A DNA stretch of 64,000 nucleotides from Oncomelania hupensis (GCA_036898135.1 CM072512.1:45573808-45637807), one strand, 5' to 3'; counted from the first letter of the stretch, positions 35,252 through 45,960 are shown. The notes: generated by a model not told the origin, from the sequence alone. Numbers and translations: made by a program.

Positions 35252-35552
35252 CAGTTAAAAAAAAAAGGTAAAGGTAGTCCCATATCCTTGTGGCCGTAGG
35301 GGAGCGTGATGTTGGAGATCACACTTATCTTGGGCCAGCGTAATGAGGGTGATGCCCATCTCTCTCCCTCGTTGCTTTATCTTCCCCACCCTTAAGAGAG
35401 TAGGTACTCGGTCACAGTTGAGTCAACTGGGGGCGTTGTTATTTGTCGCTTTACGTTTTTGCGGTCACCCATCCAAGTGCTAACCGCACTGGACGGTGCT
35501 TAACTTGCGACACAGTAGCGAGTGCTCCAACCACTGCGCTATCCGACACCCC
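35252..35552 (-). mobile_element. SINE-F complete copy: tRNA-like A box joined to 5S rRNA segment
   Basis: Read on the minus strand it begins GGTGTCGGATAGCGCAGTGG and TTGGAGC, a tRNA-type A box (35524-35541). It then runs into AAGTTAAGCA.CGTC, CGGTTAG, ACTTGGATGGGTGACCGC (35461-35505). That 45-base stretch matches the A box, intermediate element and C box of animal 5S rRNA genes at most positions. No tRNA B box follows. A ~200 bp body and the 3' end GATCTCCAACATCACG, CCCCTACGGCCAC, GGGACTACCTTTACC and an A run complete it. TAATAATTAAGTA at 35239 and TAATAATTGAGTA at 35553 form a 13 bp target-site duplication with one mismatch, so both ends are defined and the copy is full length (~301 bp). 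Confidence 0.85.
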
Positions 35553-35565
35553 TAATAATTGAGTA

Positions 35566-37162
35566 AGTAGAACATAAATTAAGCAAGATCAACGTTGATG
35601 TAAATTCCAAGAGATCTAAGCATAGAAGAGCAGTATCACTAATGGCGAGGGTGCTGAGAAGTGAGTGGATTCAATCTGTATTAATGACAGGTCAAGTCAT
35701 AGCTTCTGAGCGAAGATCTAGTACAGACGTTTCAACAGGGCTAAGCGAAACACAACACTGTGATTCACAAACAAGGCGGACTTCTGTCAATGAATGATGC
35801 AATGGTGAAAGAATAGTTAATGTGTTTTGATGGGAAAGAGTGAGGTACATAAAACAGATGTGAATGAGAATCAGCGTGTCAATAACTGAGAAGAGACGTA
35901 CCTCTTTTTCTGGAATTTCTGAGTGCTTATTTTTAGTGTTTTTGTTGACAGTCGATGCTTCTTACTAGTGGACAGAAGGAAACTGAAATGTAAGATGTTT
36001 GTTTATTAGTGTAGACAGTTCGGTCTAGTGAAAGCGAAAAGGAGAGGGGACAACATAACCCAGTGGTCTGCGTGGGTAGTGGGTATGGGAGTACGAAGCG
36101 CATGTGTGTACAATGGATGAGGAGCTCTATCCAGCCCAAGACCTCAGACAGGCAAATTATTCACTCTAACACCTTACGATTGCCTCAAATCGTCCCATTC
36201 TGGTCCAAGAAAAACACGCGGGTGTTAGTGCCGACGTCTGCAGCAGCCGAAGCCTGATTAAGGCTGGTGAATATTGGATGACAAGGACCTGATTCAGTCG
36301 TATACAGCTAACTTGTGACTGCTCAGAGAAGCTGCACCTAAGATATCCACTATCACAGCACCAGTACGCATCACATCACCACTAAACCAAAGAGCTACAG
36401 TTAAGAGCTCGCAAAAAGTCTCAATTATTCTGGGTGAAGCAAATTGAATATCAAATTTCGAAGACTTCTGGTAGTCATGAAGGACATTGAGAGGAAGTGT
36501 GTGTGTGTGAACAGACTGAATATCCGATGAAAAAAGGATTCTGGTAACTGAGAAAAAGATGGTGATTCCCGAAATTCGAGTTTACTGAGTGAGTACGCTC
36601 ATGTGATGAACGATATATTTTCATTATTTCTGATAAAATATCATTTGGTCATTGTGGGAGCCGATGTTATACCCAAATAAACGGAACACTAAAGCCTAGA
36701 CGCAGGCGTTTATAAACTCTTATTGCAAGCAGGCGTAAACAGGCAATTAGCCGACTGACACACGCAGAGCAGTTTGCACGATCCGAGACTGGTCAGAAAG
36801 GTTTTTGAACTGCCATGTATTAGAGCAGAGAAGCTGAAGGAAGCAACTTATACTTCTTATACAATAAGGAAAAGATGGAGGTATTAATTCATGATCAATA
36901 AAGTCAAAACTACATATTACAGACGTAGGCATGCATATTGAAACATCTGACAGTATCTAGTAATCTACATATTTCCATGGACAGAGCAATGTGCATGTAA
37001 TACAAATTATTCATTAGTAACATCAGTCCGTGATACTATAAAACACAAACCGAAAACATTCCCATCTAGATATATGCAATGGCTAAATATACTGGACTAG
37101 CTGTAAGTAAGTGACATTTCTCGGGAATCATCAACAAAAGGCGTTGACACAACTATAGAATG
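35566..37162. other. Unassigned sequence
   Basis: About 1.6 kb without a recognised gene, microsatellite or repeat family. Confidence 0.4.
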
Positions 37163-37255
37163 GGATAGGCTCGGGCGGTTTGAGTTAGATCCTGTATCGG
37201 CCAGCGCCTAGAGTCTGATCAAGTACGGCGAGATAAGTGCGCAATAAAAATCCTC

Positions 37256-37256
<1 letters not shown>
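37163..37256 (+). mobile_element. SINE-B 3'-end fragment, tail type 2
   Basis: CTCGGGCGGTTTGAGTTAGA and TCCTGTATCGGCCAGCGCC match SINE-B. The tail then differs from the 7916 copy: TAGAGTCTGATCAAGTACGG, CGAGATAAGTGCGC, ATAAAAATCCTC. The same alternative tail occurs at 41288 and 49459. Confidence 0.85.

Positions 37257-37318
<62 letters not shown>
37257..37318. repeat. (AAT)n microsatellite
   Basis: About 62 bases of AAT repeats forming the tail of the SINE-B fragment. Confidence 0.96.
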
Positions 37319-37319
<1 letters not shown>

Positions 37320-37610
37320 GGCTCAGTGGCTGGAGCGACCCGCTGGAGTTCCAGAAATGTCGGGTTCGATCCCAGAAGCCCAGACATTTATACTGGCTGT
37401 GAGCACACTGGCCTACGTACTACTGCCATCAGTCTAGTGGTTATTTTCAGTGTACAGAGGGTGGGGTTTTAGTTAGGATGGGTTAGTAGTATTGATGTCC
37501 TCGTGTGCTAGGTGTCGGCTGCCAGGCTTTCTTTGAGAAGACAACCCCAACTTTAACACGCTTGGGAGGCAAATGTGTTTTAAAATGCTCATCCATATCC
37601 ATCACACACA
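37319..37610 (+). mobile_element. Possible additional tRNA-headed SINE
   Basis: AGGCTCAGTGGCTGGAGC resembles an A box and GTCGGGTTCGATCCC a B box, at tRNA-like spacing (37319-37380). I found no second copy in the window, so body and end are guesses. It starts exactly where the SINE-B tail stops. Confidence 0.4.
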
Positions 37611-38995
37611 AATACTACACTTTATCTGCCCCCAAATAACGCTAACGTAAACTCAACAATTAAAAAAATCAGCGAATATTTTTCTCTGGTACTATGCTGT
37701 CTAACAAGACGTATGTGCGGTCACTGGTCTATCAGGACATACGGTACGTAGTACTGGGGTTGGCCATATTTCTCCTTCTTTAGGGATGGATGGGGGGTGA
37801 GGCGGGTTTTTAGGTTGAGTGTTTGGGTGGGTGGGGTGGGGTGACTTCTTTTTTGGACATTAGAAGATGAATAATGACCACATCATACACTGGTGTGTCC
37901 AGCTAGCATCAGTGATGTGACATATCCGTCCTCCGTAGACCACAACCGACATTTTTGGCTATCTGCATCATCAATGTTTCAGCAGCTGAACTTGTTTCTT
38001 CTTCTGCCAGCGACTGTGAATAACTTTAAGTTTAACGGTATAAACACTTCTTTTTTTTTAAAGAGGACTAGAAAACAAATATTTATTTGTTTTATAATAG
38101 ATTTTGATTGAAAATAAAATAAACTTACCACAACAAAAAAGAACGCTTTCGAAAGCATAGTTGTTTTTTAAATTAATAAATTCTGTTAGTTTGTGTGTCT
38201 ATCAATAGCACCAGCTGTTGGCTAGCCAACCAACACGCTAAAAAGAGAAGCTACCAAGGTCGGTAAGAGAAAGAACCCGTAAAAGCAATTGCTCGGTAAG
38301 GTTTTTTCGTGTTAGGTTGATATAATAAACCCTACCCTGCCCCAGGCATTAAAGACGCACACTTCCAGGGTCAAAGGTCACACGGCTGTACCGTTAAGTT
38401 ACAAACAGGGGAAATAACTCCCTGTCTGGACCGAAATTGAAAATTCTAACTGTAGCGGTTGATTGGAGCAAAGAAAGCGCACTCTCCCATCGTTTAATGG
38501 AATAACAATGCGAATTTTAGGGTAAGCCCATTTTTCCTAAAAGAAAACAAAGCATTCGAATGTGGACCTTCTAAATGGCGGATTGAATCCACGTTGCTCA
38601 AACTTTAAAAAAAACAACAACTAAACATATAAATAGCATTTTAAAAAATCCAATGTTCTAATAAATGCAATGAATGTTATGGTCGCAGAGTCAGCGTCCT
38701 CCATCATCAAACCACACAGCTGCTGATGAAGAGAAAGATGGGCGGTTGGCGTGGAGTAAGATCAGAAGATGATGCGATGATAAGCTAGGTGCGTGCCAGG
38801 AATACATACTCATCTTTACAGAGATTCCACGATATTCCTCCCTTCCGCACTGGCGATGGATGATATGTCATTCACCAAACTTTTCTCTCTCTCTAGAACT
38901 TAGCAAGTGTGTGAGGACGTGCTCAGTGGAGGTTATCACAGTTATGGAATCCTGTATAGATAGTTGTAGTGAAGCTGTGATAAGGAGGAGGGGAT
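37611..38995. other. Unassigned sequence
   Basis: No recognised gene. G-rich DNA lies near 37782-37842. A 14-base palindrome GTTGGCTAGCCAAC lies near 38217. Confidence 0.4.
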
Positions 38996-38996
38996 A

Positions 38997-39072
<76 letters not shown>
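38996..39072. repeat. (GAT)n microsatellite
   Basis: About 75 bases of GAT repeats. CT and CA tracts follow at 39193-39260. Confidence 0.96.
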
Positions 39073-39720
39073 ACGAAAGTGGAGGTGGTGGTGGTGGTGC
39101 ATGGTGGTGATCATGATGATTATGATAGGATGCTGTTGGTTTCCTGTTCGACTTGGCGCATTAGTCCGGTGGGAGTGCTCAGAAAACGCTGCTCTCTCTC
39201 TCTCGCTCTTTCTCTCTCTCTCTCTCTACCTCACACACGCACACACAAACACACACACAAACACCCTACGCACACATACATACAGACTCGTAAGTATGTG
39301 AAACATCATTCTCAGCCAAACGCGATAATCTAATCGGAGCCTACACAGAAACGTTGATAAAATCCTACCATTTGCGCAAGATGTTACGTGTTTCATATAT
39401 AAGTCGATACACTTTTTAAAAAGAATACACAAAAAAGCTCTTTCATCAGCGTTATAAATGTTACGACTGGAACATCGCAGTGATGTTTCAAAAAATCCAA
39501 ACATGTTTAAAACGTTCAATAGGATACATTTAAATTTAGAATAAATGACGGATTCTTTATATCCGATGTCTGAAATTTGAACGTCAAACTGTATCTTGAA
39601 TTTTGGCATCTAAAATTAACAGTTATTCCTGTTTTAAAATGTAAACTGTGATACACAAACACATCTGAGGGGCTCCGACTCTGATAATTAAGCTATGCGA
39701 AACCCAAAACATGTAGCATT

Positions 39721-39927
39721 GTTTTGTCTTCAACACGCAAAGCACACACTCAACTTGGCGTCTGAAATAAAATCTCGCGTTTAACATGCAAAGAAAACTT
39801 CTATTTATTCTTGATAAGTTATAGACTAAAGTATCATTGTTTTGTCTTCAAAAAGCAAAGCATACATTCACCTTGGCGTCTGACAAAATTCTTGCATTTA
39901 ACATGCACAAAAAAACTTCCAATCATT
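39721..39927. repeat. 118 bp tandem duplication
   Basis: GTTTTGTCTTCAA.A.GCAAAG, TTGGCGTCTGA and TTTAACATGCA occur at about 39721 and again at about 39839, a period of 118 bases with modest divergence. The second unit is interrupted near 39927 by SINE-C and resumes near 40508 with TTCATTCTTGATAA. Confidence 0.85.
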
Positions 39928-40507
39928 CCCCGTTGGAATGCCGGGGGTTTCTGCATAAATAGTCTCCCCACTATGTGGAAATTTAGTGCTTTACATTGCC
40001 ACCCTTTCTGCCATTCTTATTTGTTCTTTCTCGTTCCTATTGTGTTCTATCAAACTACTATCTTCTTAGCTAGACCAGTCACTTACCTTTTATTTTCTTG
40101 AAAACTCCCAAATCTCCTCATTTGTGTTTGGGGTCTGTTGGGTCAGCTTGGGAATATTGGACGCTTTCTGCCCAATGGTCATTAGGGCTTTCTATGGTAT
40201 TATAATTTAGCAATGTAGAAATTTTCTAGGGATCTGTTTTGTTAATATTGTATAATGATGTTCATATTCTATTTTGTTTGTGTAAACTGGCGTTCGATAA
40301 ATTAGAGCGCAGCCTCAGCGTCCCCTGCATGGAATGCCTTTATTGTACAGTGGCCGGCTGGTGGAGTGCCTATGATGTTATCATTAGAGTTGTTTCAGCA
40401 GATCGTTTATGCGGATCGGGGGTGAATCCTCTTTAAACCAAAATGTGGTCCTGATTCGACTTTTTGCAGTTCGGTGGACCCTATAAACAATGACTAACTA
40501 ACTAACT
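39928..40507 (+). mobile_element. SINE-C copy 4
   Basis: Starts CCCCGTTGGAATGCCGGGGG and follows the family to GTTCGGTGGACCCTATAAAC and repeated TAAC units. It is more diverged than the copies at 14361 and 31907. The surrounding tandem duplication gives an empty-site comparison for its insertion point. Confidence 0.85.
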
Positions 40508-40619
40508 ATTCATTCTTGATAACAATTATAGCATATCCCTTATCAGAAAAAGGCAACCCGTGAAGCCATATATGCCACATTGAAATACACGATTCATCTC
40601 CTATTAAAAAAATCTAAAT

Positions 40620-41100
40620 GTGTCGCTCTCAAAACAAATAAGTTCATATAAGACTGGACACCTAGAATGTCCTAGCTATTTACAAGAGAACGCATCCCAA
40701 GTACCTGAGCAAATGCAAAACAGACTATCGCAGTGTGGAAAACTAACAAAACTATTAAAAGACACTGCTCAAAACTGTGTATCAAGGACCGAACAGGTCT
40801 AATTCCACTACAATGTATATCTGACGTTTTACTCAAAATCGTAAGGACGCTAGCATAAGTCCGTATCTACGAAAAACCATTGCAAGCAAACTGCTCACGG
40901 ACAGACGTCGTCAACACTTACATGTACAAAAAAACCATTGGGTATTAAAGACCGAACAGGTCTACTTCCATTACAATTTGTATCAGACGTTTTACTCAAG
41001 ATAGTATTGGACGCTAGTTTAAGTCCATATCTATGGAAACTGTGCTTGTGTCAACAAAGCAAGAGGTGTAATAAGCTGCCACCCGTAAAAGGAAACGAGC
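40620..41100 (+). pseudogene. Decayed duplicated coding segment, ankyrin-like
   Basis: Two tandem units about 160 bases apart encode IKDRTGLIPLQCISDVLLKI (from about 40786) and IKDRTGLLPLQFVSDVLLKI (from about 40948). Differences between units are mainly synonymous or conservative, which suggests past selection as protein. The D.TG..PLq pattern recalls an ankyrin repeat. Upstream, GKLTKLLKDTAQNC is in a shifted frame. Stops and shifts break unit 1. I cannot name a parent gene. Confidence 0.45.
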
Positions 41101-41119
41101 AATGGGTTAAGTCATCCGT

Positions 41120-41280
41120 GTGCTGCTGGTGACGAGGAATGTGTGTCCACCAGCATTTACTTTGGACACGGCCCAGACGGAAACACGGAGGACGCGGCAG
41201 TCTGTGACATTATGTGATACTCTGGGAGCGCAGCTACTAAGACCAGAACGTAAACTATCCGCTTCCATACATTTACAGGT
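41120..41280 (+). other. Possible exon-like open segment
   Basis: An open frame reads LLVTRNVCPPAFTLDTAQ, then ETRRTRQSVTLCDTLGAQ and LLRPERKLSASIHLQ, ending at ACAG|GTAGAG, a plausible splice donor. It lies just before the SINE-B insertion and after the ankyrin-like relic. No domain recognised; the minus strand is open too, so coding status is uncertain. Confidence 0.2.
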
Positions 41281-41287
41281 AGAGAGA

Positions 41288-41713
41288 GGCACGGTGGTCT
41301 AATGGTAGTGCTTTGGCTTGCGGATCTGAAGGTCCCGGGTTCGAGCCCTGTCCGGGCCATTGTGTTGTGTTCCTGGGAAAGACACTTTACTCCCGTTTCC
41401 TACTCCTTCGGATGAGAGTATAAACCGAGGTCTAGTCTGTGTGTCGCATACATTCCATCATAACGGACTTTAAAGATCCTGACGCTCATGTCCTAGACGG
41501 GTGAGTGCTGGTAACAAGAACACACCCAGCATGCACTTGGTCCTTCTCCCCCATCCCTAGCTGGCCAGGATAGTGCTCAGTTGTCCGAGCGTCAGACAAT
41601 GCGCCCAATTCTGCGGGTGGGCGTCTCGGGCGGTTTGAGTTAGATCCTGTATCGGCCAGCGCCTAGAGTCTGGTCAAGTACGGCGAGATAAGTGCGCTAT
41701 AAAAATCCTCAAT
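41288..41713 (+). mobile_element. SINE-B complete copy, tail type 2
   Basis: Head: GGCACGGTGGTCTAATGGTA (A box) and TCCCGGGTTCGAGCCC (B box). The body matches the minus-strand copy at 7916: GGGAAAGACACTTTACTCC, ACTTTAAAGATCCTGACGCT, ACCCAGCATGCAC, TCGGGCGGTTTGAGTTAGAT. It ends CTAGAGTCTGGTCAAGTACG, GCGAGATAAGTGCGCTATAA, AAATCCTCAATA and an ACT microsatellite. The body is the same as in 7916 but the last ~60 bases differ. Confidence 0.9.
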
Positions 41714-41733
41714 ACTACTACTACTACTACTAC

Positions 41734-41768
<35 letters not shown>

Positions 41769-41779
41769 ACAATAATAAT

Positions 41780-41832
<53 letters not shown>
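41714..41832. repeat. (ACT)n/(AGT)n inverted-repeat microsatellite
   Basis: ACT repeats at 41714-41769 are followed by CAATAATAA and then AGT repeats at 41779-41832. The two arms are complementary over about 54 bp with one mismatch, giving a near-perfect palindrome with a 9-base loop. Confidence 0.95.
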
Positions 41833-42379
41833 TAAAGGATGATTGTTCACAGGTTGTTCAACACCAAGGTTGGCCCATATAGATTGGTCTGTCTTTTTAG
41901 TTCTGGAATATAATTATATAGTAATGCCTGGTACAGAAAGCAAATAAAACGTTGTTCTGAAGAAGTCTCATTGGTCAAAACGTTACTTAAATAAATACAT
42001 AATAGAAACTTCTGGGAAAGAATGGGAGTGTCTTAGTATTATTTCTTCAGTATAAATATTTATTTTGTATACATGAATCAACAATCGGTATACGAGTGGC
42101 AGTGAACTTCAATGATCAGCCTCCCCAACCCCCAACAACGCTGCATGCCTCGCTGCCCGTAAATAGGTGAGCGTCCGACATGAGCGCAGTACTTCGACGG
42201 CTTCAGATTGGCAATAGGTTGAATAACTAAGTCAACTACAAGGCCAGAAATTGTATTCCACAAAATAATATAACTTTTTAGCGAATCGGTAAGACTTGAG
42301 TGTAACTAATGGTTCGGTTATAGCCGAGAGTTCAATTAAATTCGGTCTGAGCTGTCCTGCCAACATATTAAAAATAGAA
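41833..42379. other. Unassigned sequence
   Basis: No recognised feature. Confidence 0.4.
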
Positions 42380-43430
42380 AAAGAGATCGTTGAACAAAAG
42401 CATGAATTAGAGCAAATATCAGCAGTGGACGAAATTCCATTACTCTAACTGTGCAATGATTTACCAAGACTGCTGGGACTCTGTTTCCTGTATGACAGAA
42501 GCGTGCACAGTAAATTTACCTTCGATAAGGACGGGTAAAGCCGGACAGTCATGGCTGTCAATCATCAAGTGTCGCTCTTGGTTAAGATCTCACAAAAAAA
42601 ATTGAGGACGCTATTGTGAAATTCGACCACGTTTTAAATGTATCACAGAACCGCGGAACCGCAAATACTGTTCATCATTGTTCATTAGTGTCAATTTTGA
42701 ACTGTCAAATCTTCATGACAGTTCTGATGGAGTCTATAATAAAATGGGGTGCTACATTTCAGCTGTGCCATACTACAAAAGAAGCACGAATCCATGAACA
42801 ACTCCGTTAGTTCAGAGCAATCGTCATCATTGTCAGTCTTCAGGTAGCGGCGGTCTTCTCTGACGTTCATACCAAACGGATGATGTTCCATTCAAATGTT
42901 CAAATCAAGCCGAACGCAAACCATTCACATTACTCTGATCGGGGCTGTAATAAAAAGAGCTCTCTAGTCATACCCGCTGAAGCAGGAGTCCGTCAACAAT
43001 GTTCATCTTTGTTCGGAAAATCACAGGAGTCAATTGTCCACTGCTAGTCTTCTCTTCATAATTATTAGGATGCTACGCAACGTTAAAAATATGCTACACT
43101 AGAAGGAATGTAATGATCCATCAATAATTCTTATTGTGGTTGGTCAGAACATCGTTGCTGTCAATGCTTGAGTCTCGCTCTTCCCTGAAGTGAGGTTTCT
43201 AGCCAAAGTTGCTAGACCGAAAAGCGTTCAATGACCCGTAGATAATTCTTCCTATTGTTTTGTTCGTTAACAGCACTGATGTCAAATTTAAAGGTTAAAA
43301 TTCTTCATAAACCGAGGATGCTACCGTACATTAGAACGGAAAAGAGTTCCACCGTCCATGCATATTTACGGCCATTGATCAGAATAAATGCATGATCTGA
43401 TGAGTAGATACCGTGGTTGGACTTTTAACC
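42380..43430. repeat. Strongly decayed tandem repeat array
   Basis: Short blocks recur in the same order: CTGTCAAT..T.AGT.TCGCTCTT near 42555 and 43157; CTTCATAA..., then AGGATGCTAC, near 43053 and 43297; AATGA.CC.T.GATAATTCTT near 43111 and 43229. Units appear to be roughly 110-120 bases. Divergence is high, so period and limits are uncertain. Confidence 0.4.
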
Positions 43431-44324
43431 AATTAGCAGCTAATTGACGCATTCATGTTATTTTAAATCGAACCCCAGAATCAAGGTTGGTTTGTTTTTT
43501 TGTTTTTTTTGTTTTTTAATAGAGAAACCACAGGGATAGACTTTGCCCCAGAACATTCAGTTTAGTATTGACTAGTATTTTGCTGTGTATTGTATTGTAC
43601 TATATTGTATTCCACAGTAAAGTATTAACTTGCACTGCATCGATTTCTAGTGCACTCTGCTTATCAACGCGCAATCGCAATCAATCTAAGCTCTGTAATT
43701 GGTCTAGGTTCATCAGACCCATATCATTTTCGTTTGGTCTCATACTGAATAAAGACTAACATGTATGTTATGCTAGCATTGATATCGACAAACGCATGTT
43801 TTACTTTCTAAATAATGACATCAAAAGAAAGGGAAAAAAATGGTATTGCCAAGCACAAACTAGAACAATAAGAAGTCTGAGATAAAGCCATTGTACACAA
43901 CGCGTTTGGAACTGTACCGTCTTATATTGTCTAAGACCATTGCTTTAGGACCGCAACTCTGCATACCTCCTTTGATGTGCAATGAACCAGAAATGAACTA
44001 ACTCCACAAAAGTCTTCAATTGGGAAAACTTGAAAAGAACGAGTAGATTGGAACGGGCATGGTTCATTGTAGATGCTCAGAACAATAATATTGCGTCTTT
44101 TGAACAAATCCCATTTTGTGTGCGTGGTGCATTTGGAAACGCGGGAAAGTGATTTAATTTAATTGCTCCTGTTCCGTGAACCATACAATGCTGTTTTAGA
44201 TGGGAATCGCAAGTGAAATAGAAAACCTAAACTCTCTGCCTGCACGCACGTACAGCTCCCGTACAAACCTGCATACAGAGAGAGAATGGGCACCGGGCCT
44301 TCATGCGAGTCGGGAAAGAGCAGT
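43431..44324. other. Unassigned sequence
   Basis: T-rich run near 43496-43520 and a TGTATTGTA stretch near 43586. No gene recognised. Confidence 0.4.
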
Positions 44325-44325
44325 C

Positions 44326-44404
<79 letters not shown>
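44325..44404. repeat. (GA)n microsatellite
   Basis: About 75 bases of pure GA repeats. Confidence 0.97.
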
Positions 44405-44407
<3 letters not shown>

Positions 44408-44429
44408 AGATTTAATATTTTATTAGAAG

Positions 44430-44605
44430 AAAGAGATTTCTCTTATATAGCGCAATTACAAGCTCAAAGAGCTTCTCAAGGCGCTGGCCCGTTATATCCA
44501 GCAGTCACACAATAGTTTGCTGAAGTCAGGATTCGAATCCACGTCGCCCAAGACACACTCACACAAGTCGTGCGCTCTGACCACTGAGCTACCCCTGCCG
44601 CTCAG
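44430..44605 (-). mobile_element. SINE-G: short tRNA-headed SINE with SINE-B-type tail
   Basis: On the minus strand it starts GGCAGGGGTAGCTCAGTGGT, with A box GTAGCTCAGTGGTCAGAGCG and B box GGATTCGAATCC. After a short body it ends GGCCAGCGCCTTGAGAAGCT and TTGAGC, then GCGCTATATAAGAGA, the tail also used by SINE-B. Imperfect 12-base repeats (AGAAAGAGATTT and AGAAAATGATTT) flank it and may be a target-site duplication. It is about 175 bases. Confidence 0.85.
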
Positions 44606-44819
44606 GGAGAAAATGATTTTAGCATTAATTTGCTAATCTTACAACCAGTCCTTCTTTCAGTCGCTCACACATTTACTTTAATCATACATCCGCATTCATG
44701 CATAGACGAACATAGGTTTAACATTAATTGTTAAAAAAAATAAATAAATAATTTTATAACAAGAAAACTAACAATAATTAATATGAAACCTTAAACTTGA
44801 ACCATTTAATCGAATAAAG

Positions 44820-44820
44820 A

Positions 44821-44887
<67 letters not shown>
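44820..44887. repeat. (GA)n microsatellite
   Basis: About 68 bases of GA repeats after a GAGGGAGA start. Confidence 0.96.
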
Positions 44888-44891
<4 letters not shown>

Positions 44892-45029
44892 AGGGATTTA
44901 AGTGGGTATGATACGCGGTGGGAAGAGGTGACAAAAGAGGAAAATCAATTGAGGCATGTTATAATGTATGATTGTCTAAGTTATAAAGAAATAGGTTGCA
45001 AATCCTGTATTTGAAGATGTTTAATGATA

Positions 45030-45960
45030 TGCAGTTTGTTTTAGTTCCAAAGAAAGAATGTTCCATAACAAATTAAGGGGGGCCTTTAAAAGAGGAGCTA
45101 GATTTGAAAATGTCAATTCGTGGTTTTGGAAGTCTGTAGTTTTCAGAATGATATTGTGCAGGAAAAGACATTAGTTAATCAGTTACATGTAGGTAAGGAG
45201 GCGCAATATTATTTTTTACTTCTAACATCTGTATGGCAATATTATACTTAAATTTTATTTGTATGTGCAATATCTTAATACCTTTACATTTTTCACTGGT
45301 AGTTAATTCTCTATTATCTGAGATTAATTTAAACCCACGTCTATGCAGCTGATTTAGTCTTTTTAGTTGATTTGTCGAAGCATTAGACCAATAGAGGCAT
45401 AGTTGGTATTGTGATAGACAGTGGGCTTGGAAAAAAATGTTTCTGGCATAAGATTCAATGTAAGGTTTTAGTTTAGCAAACAAAAATACATTTTTGTATA
45501 ACTTCTTACAGATATTGTTAATATGGGAATTCCAGGTAAAATATTAATCAATAATTATATCTAATACTTTGTGCTCTGACACTTGTTCAATTTGTGAACA
45601 ATTAATATTCAGATTTAGTTTTAAAGGTTCGTGTTGTCGCTTTTGACGTGATGTGATGACCATGCTTTTAGATTTGTGTGGATGAAGAATCCGTTATTTC
45701 TTGTATACTCCTCTGTAAATATGATTGTATTTTATCTATACATTTATCGGAGCAGTATAAAGAGCCATCATCTGCAAAAAGGTCACAACTTGTACCTTTG
45801 CTAGTAATATGAAGTGGTAGATCATTTATATAAATGCAGAATAGTAAAGGACATAAATCAGAGCCTTGTGGTAAACTATATGAAATAGTACCTGGAGAAT
45901 AATATTTTCCATTAACATATATACACGTTGGATTCTGTGTGATAGGTATGATTGGAAAGG
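45030..45960 (-). mobile_element. LINE reverse transcriptase relic, FADD box intact
   Basis: Reading the minus strand from about 45960: FQSYLSHRIQ, then VNGKYYSPGTISYSLPQGS, CPLLFCIYINDLPL and CDLFADDGSLYCSDK. The FADD catalytic box is intact. After frameshifts it gives FTWNSHINNICKKLY, then FAKLKPYIESYARNIFFQ, NASTNQLKRLNQLHRR and VKNNIAPPYLHVTD. Relics of the C-terminus (ENYRLPKPRIDIFKS) reach about 45030. The order is that of a non-LTR RT from the palm to the end; the clade is probably jockey/CR1-like. Several frameshifts make it a pseudogene. Confidence 0.85.
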
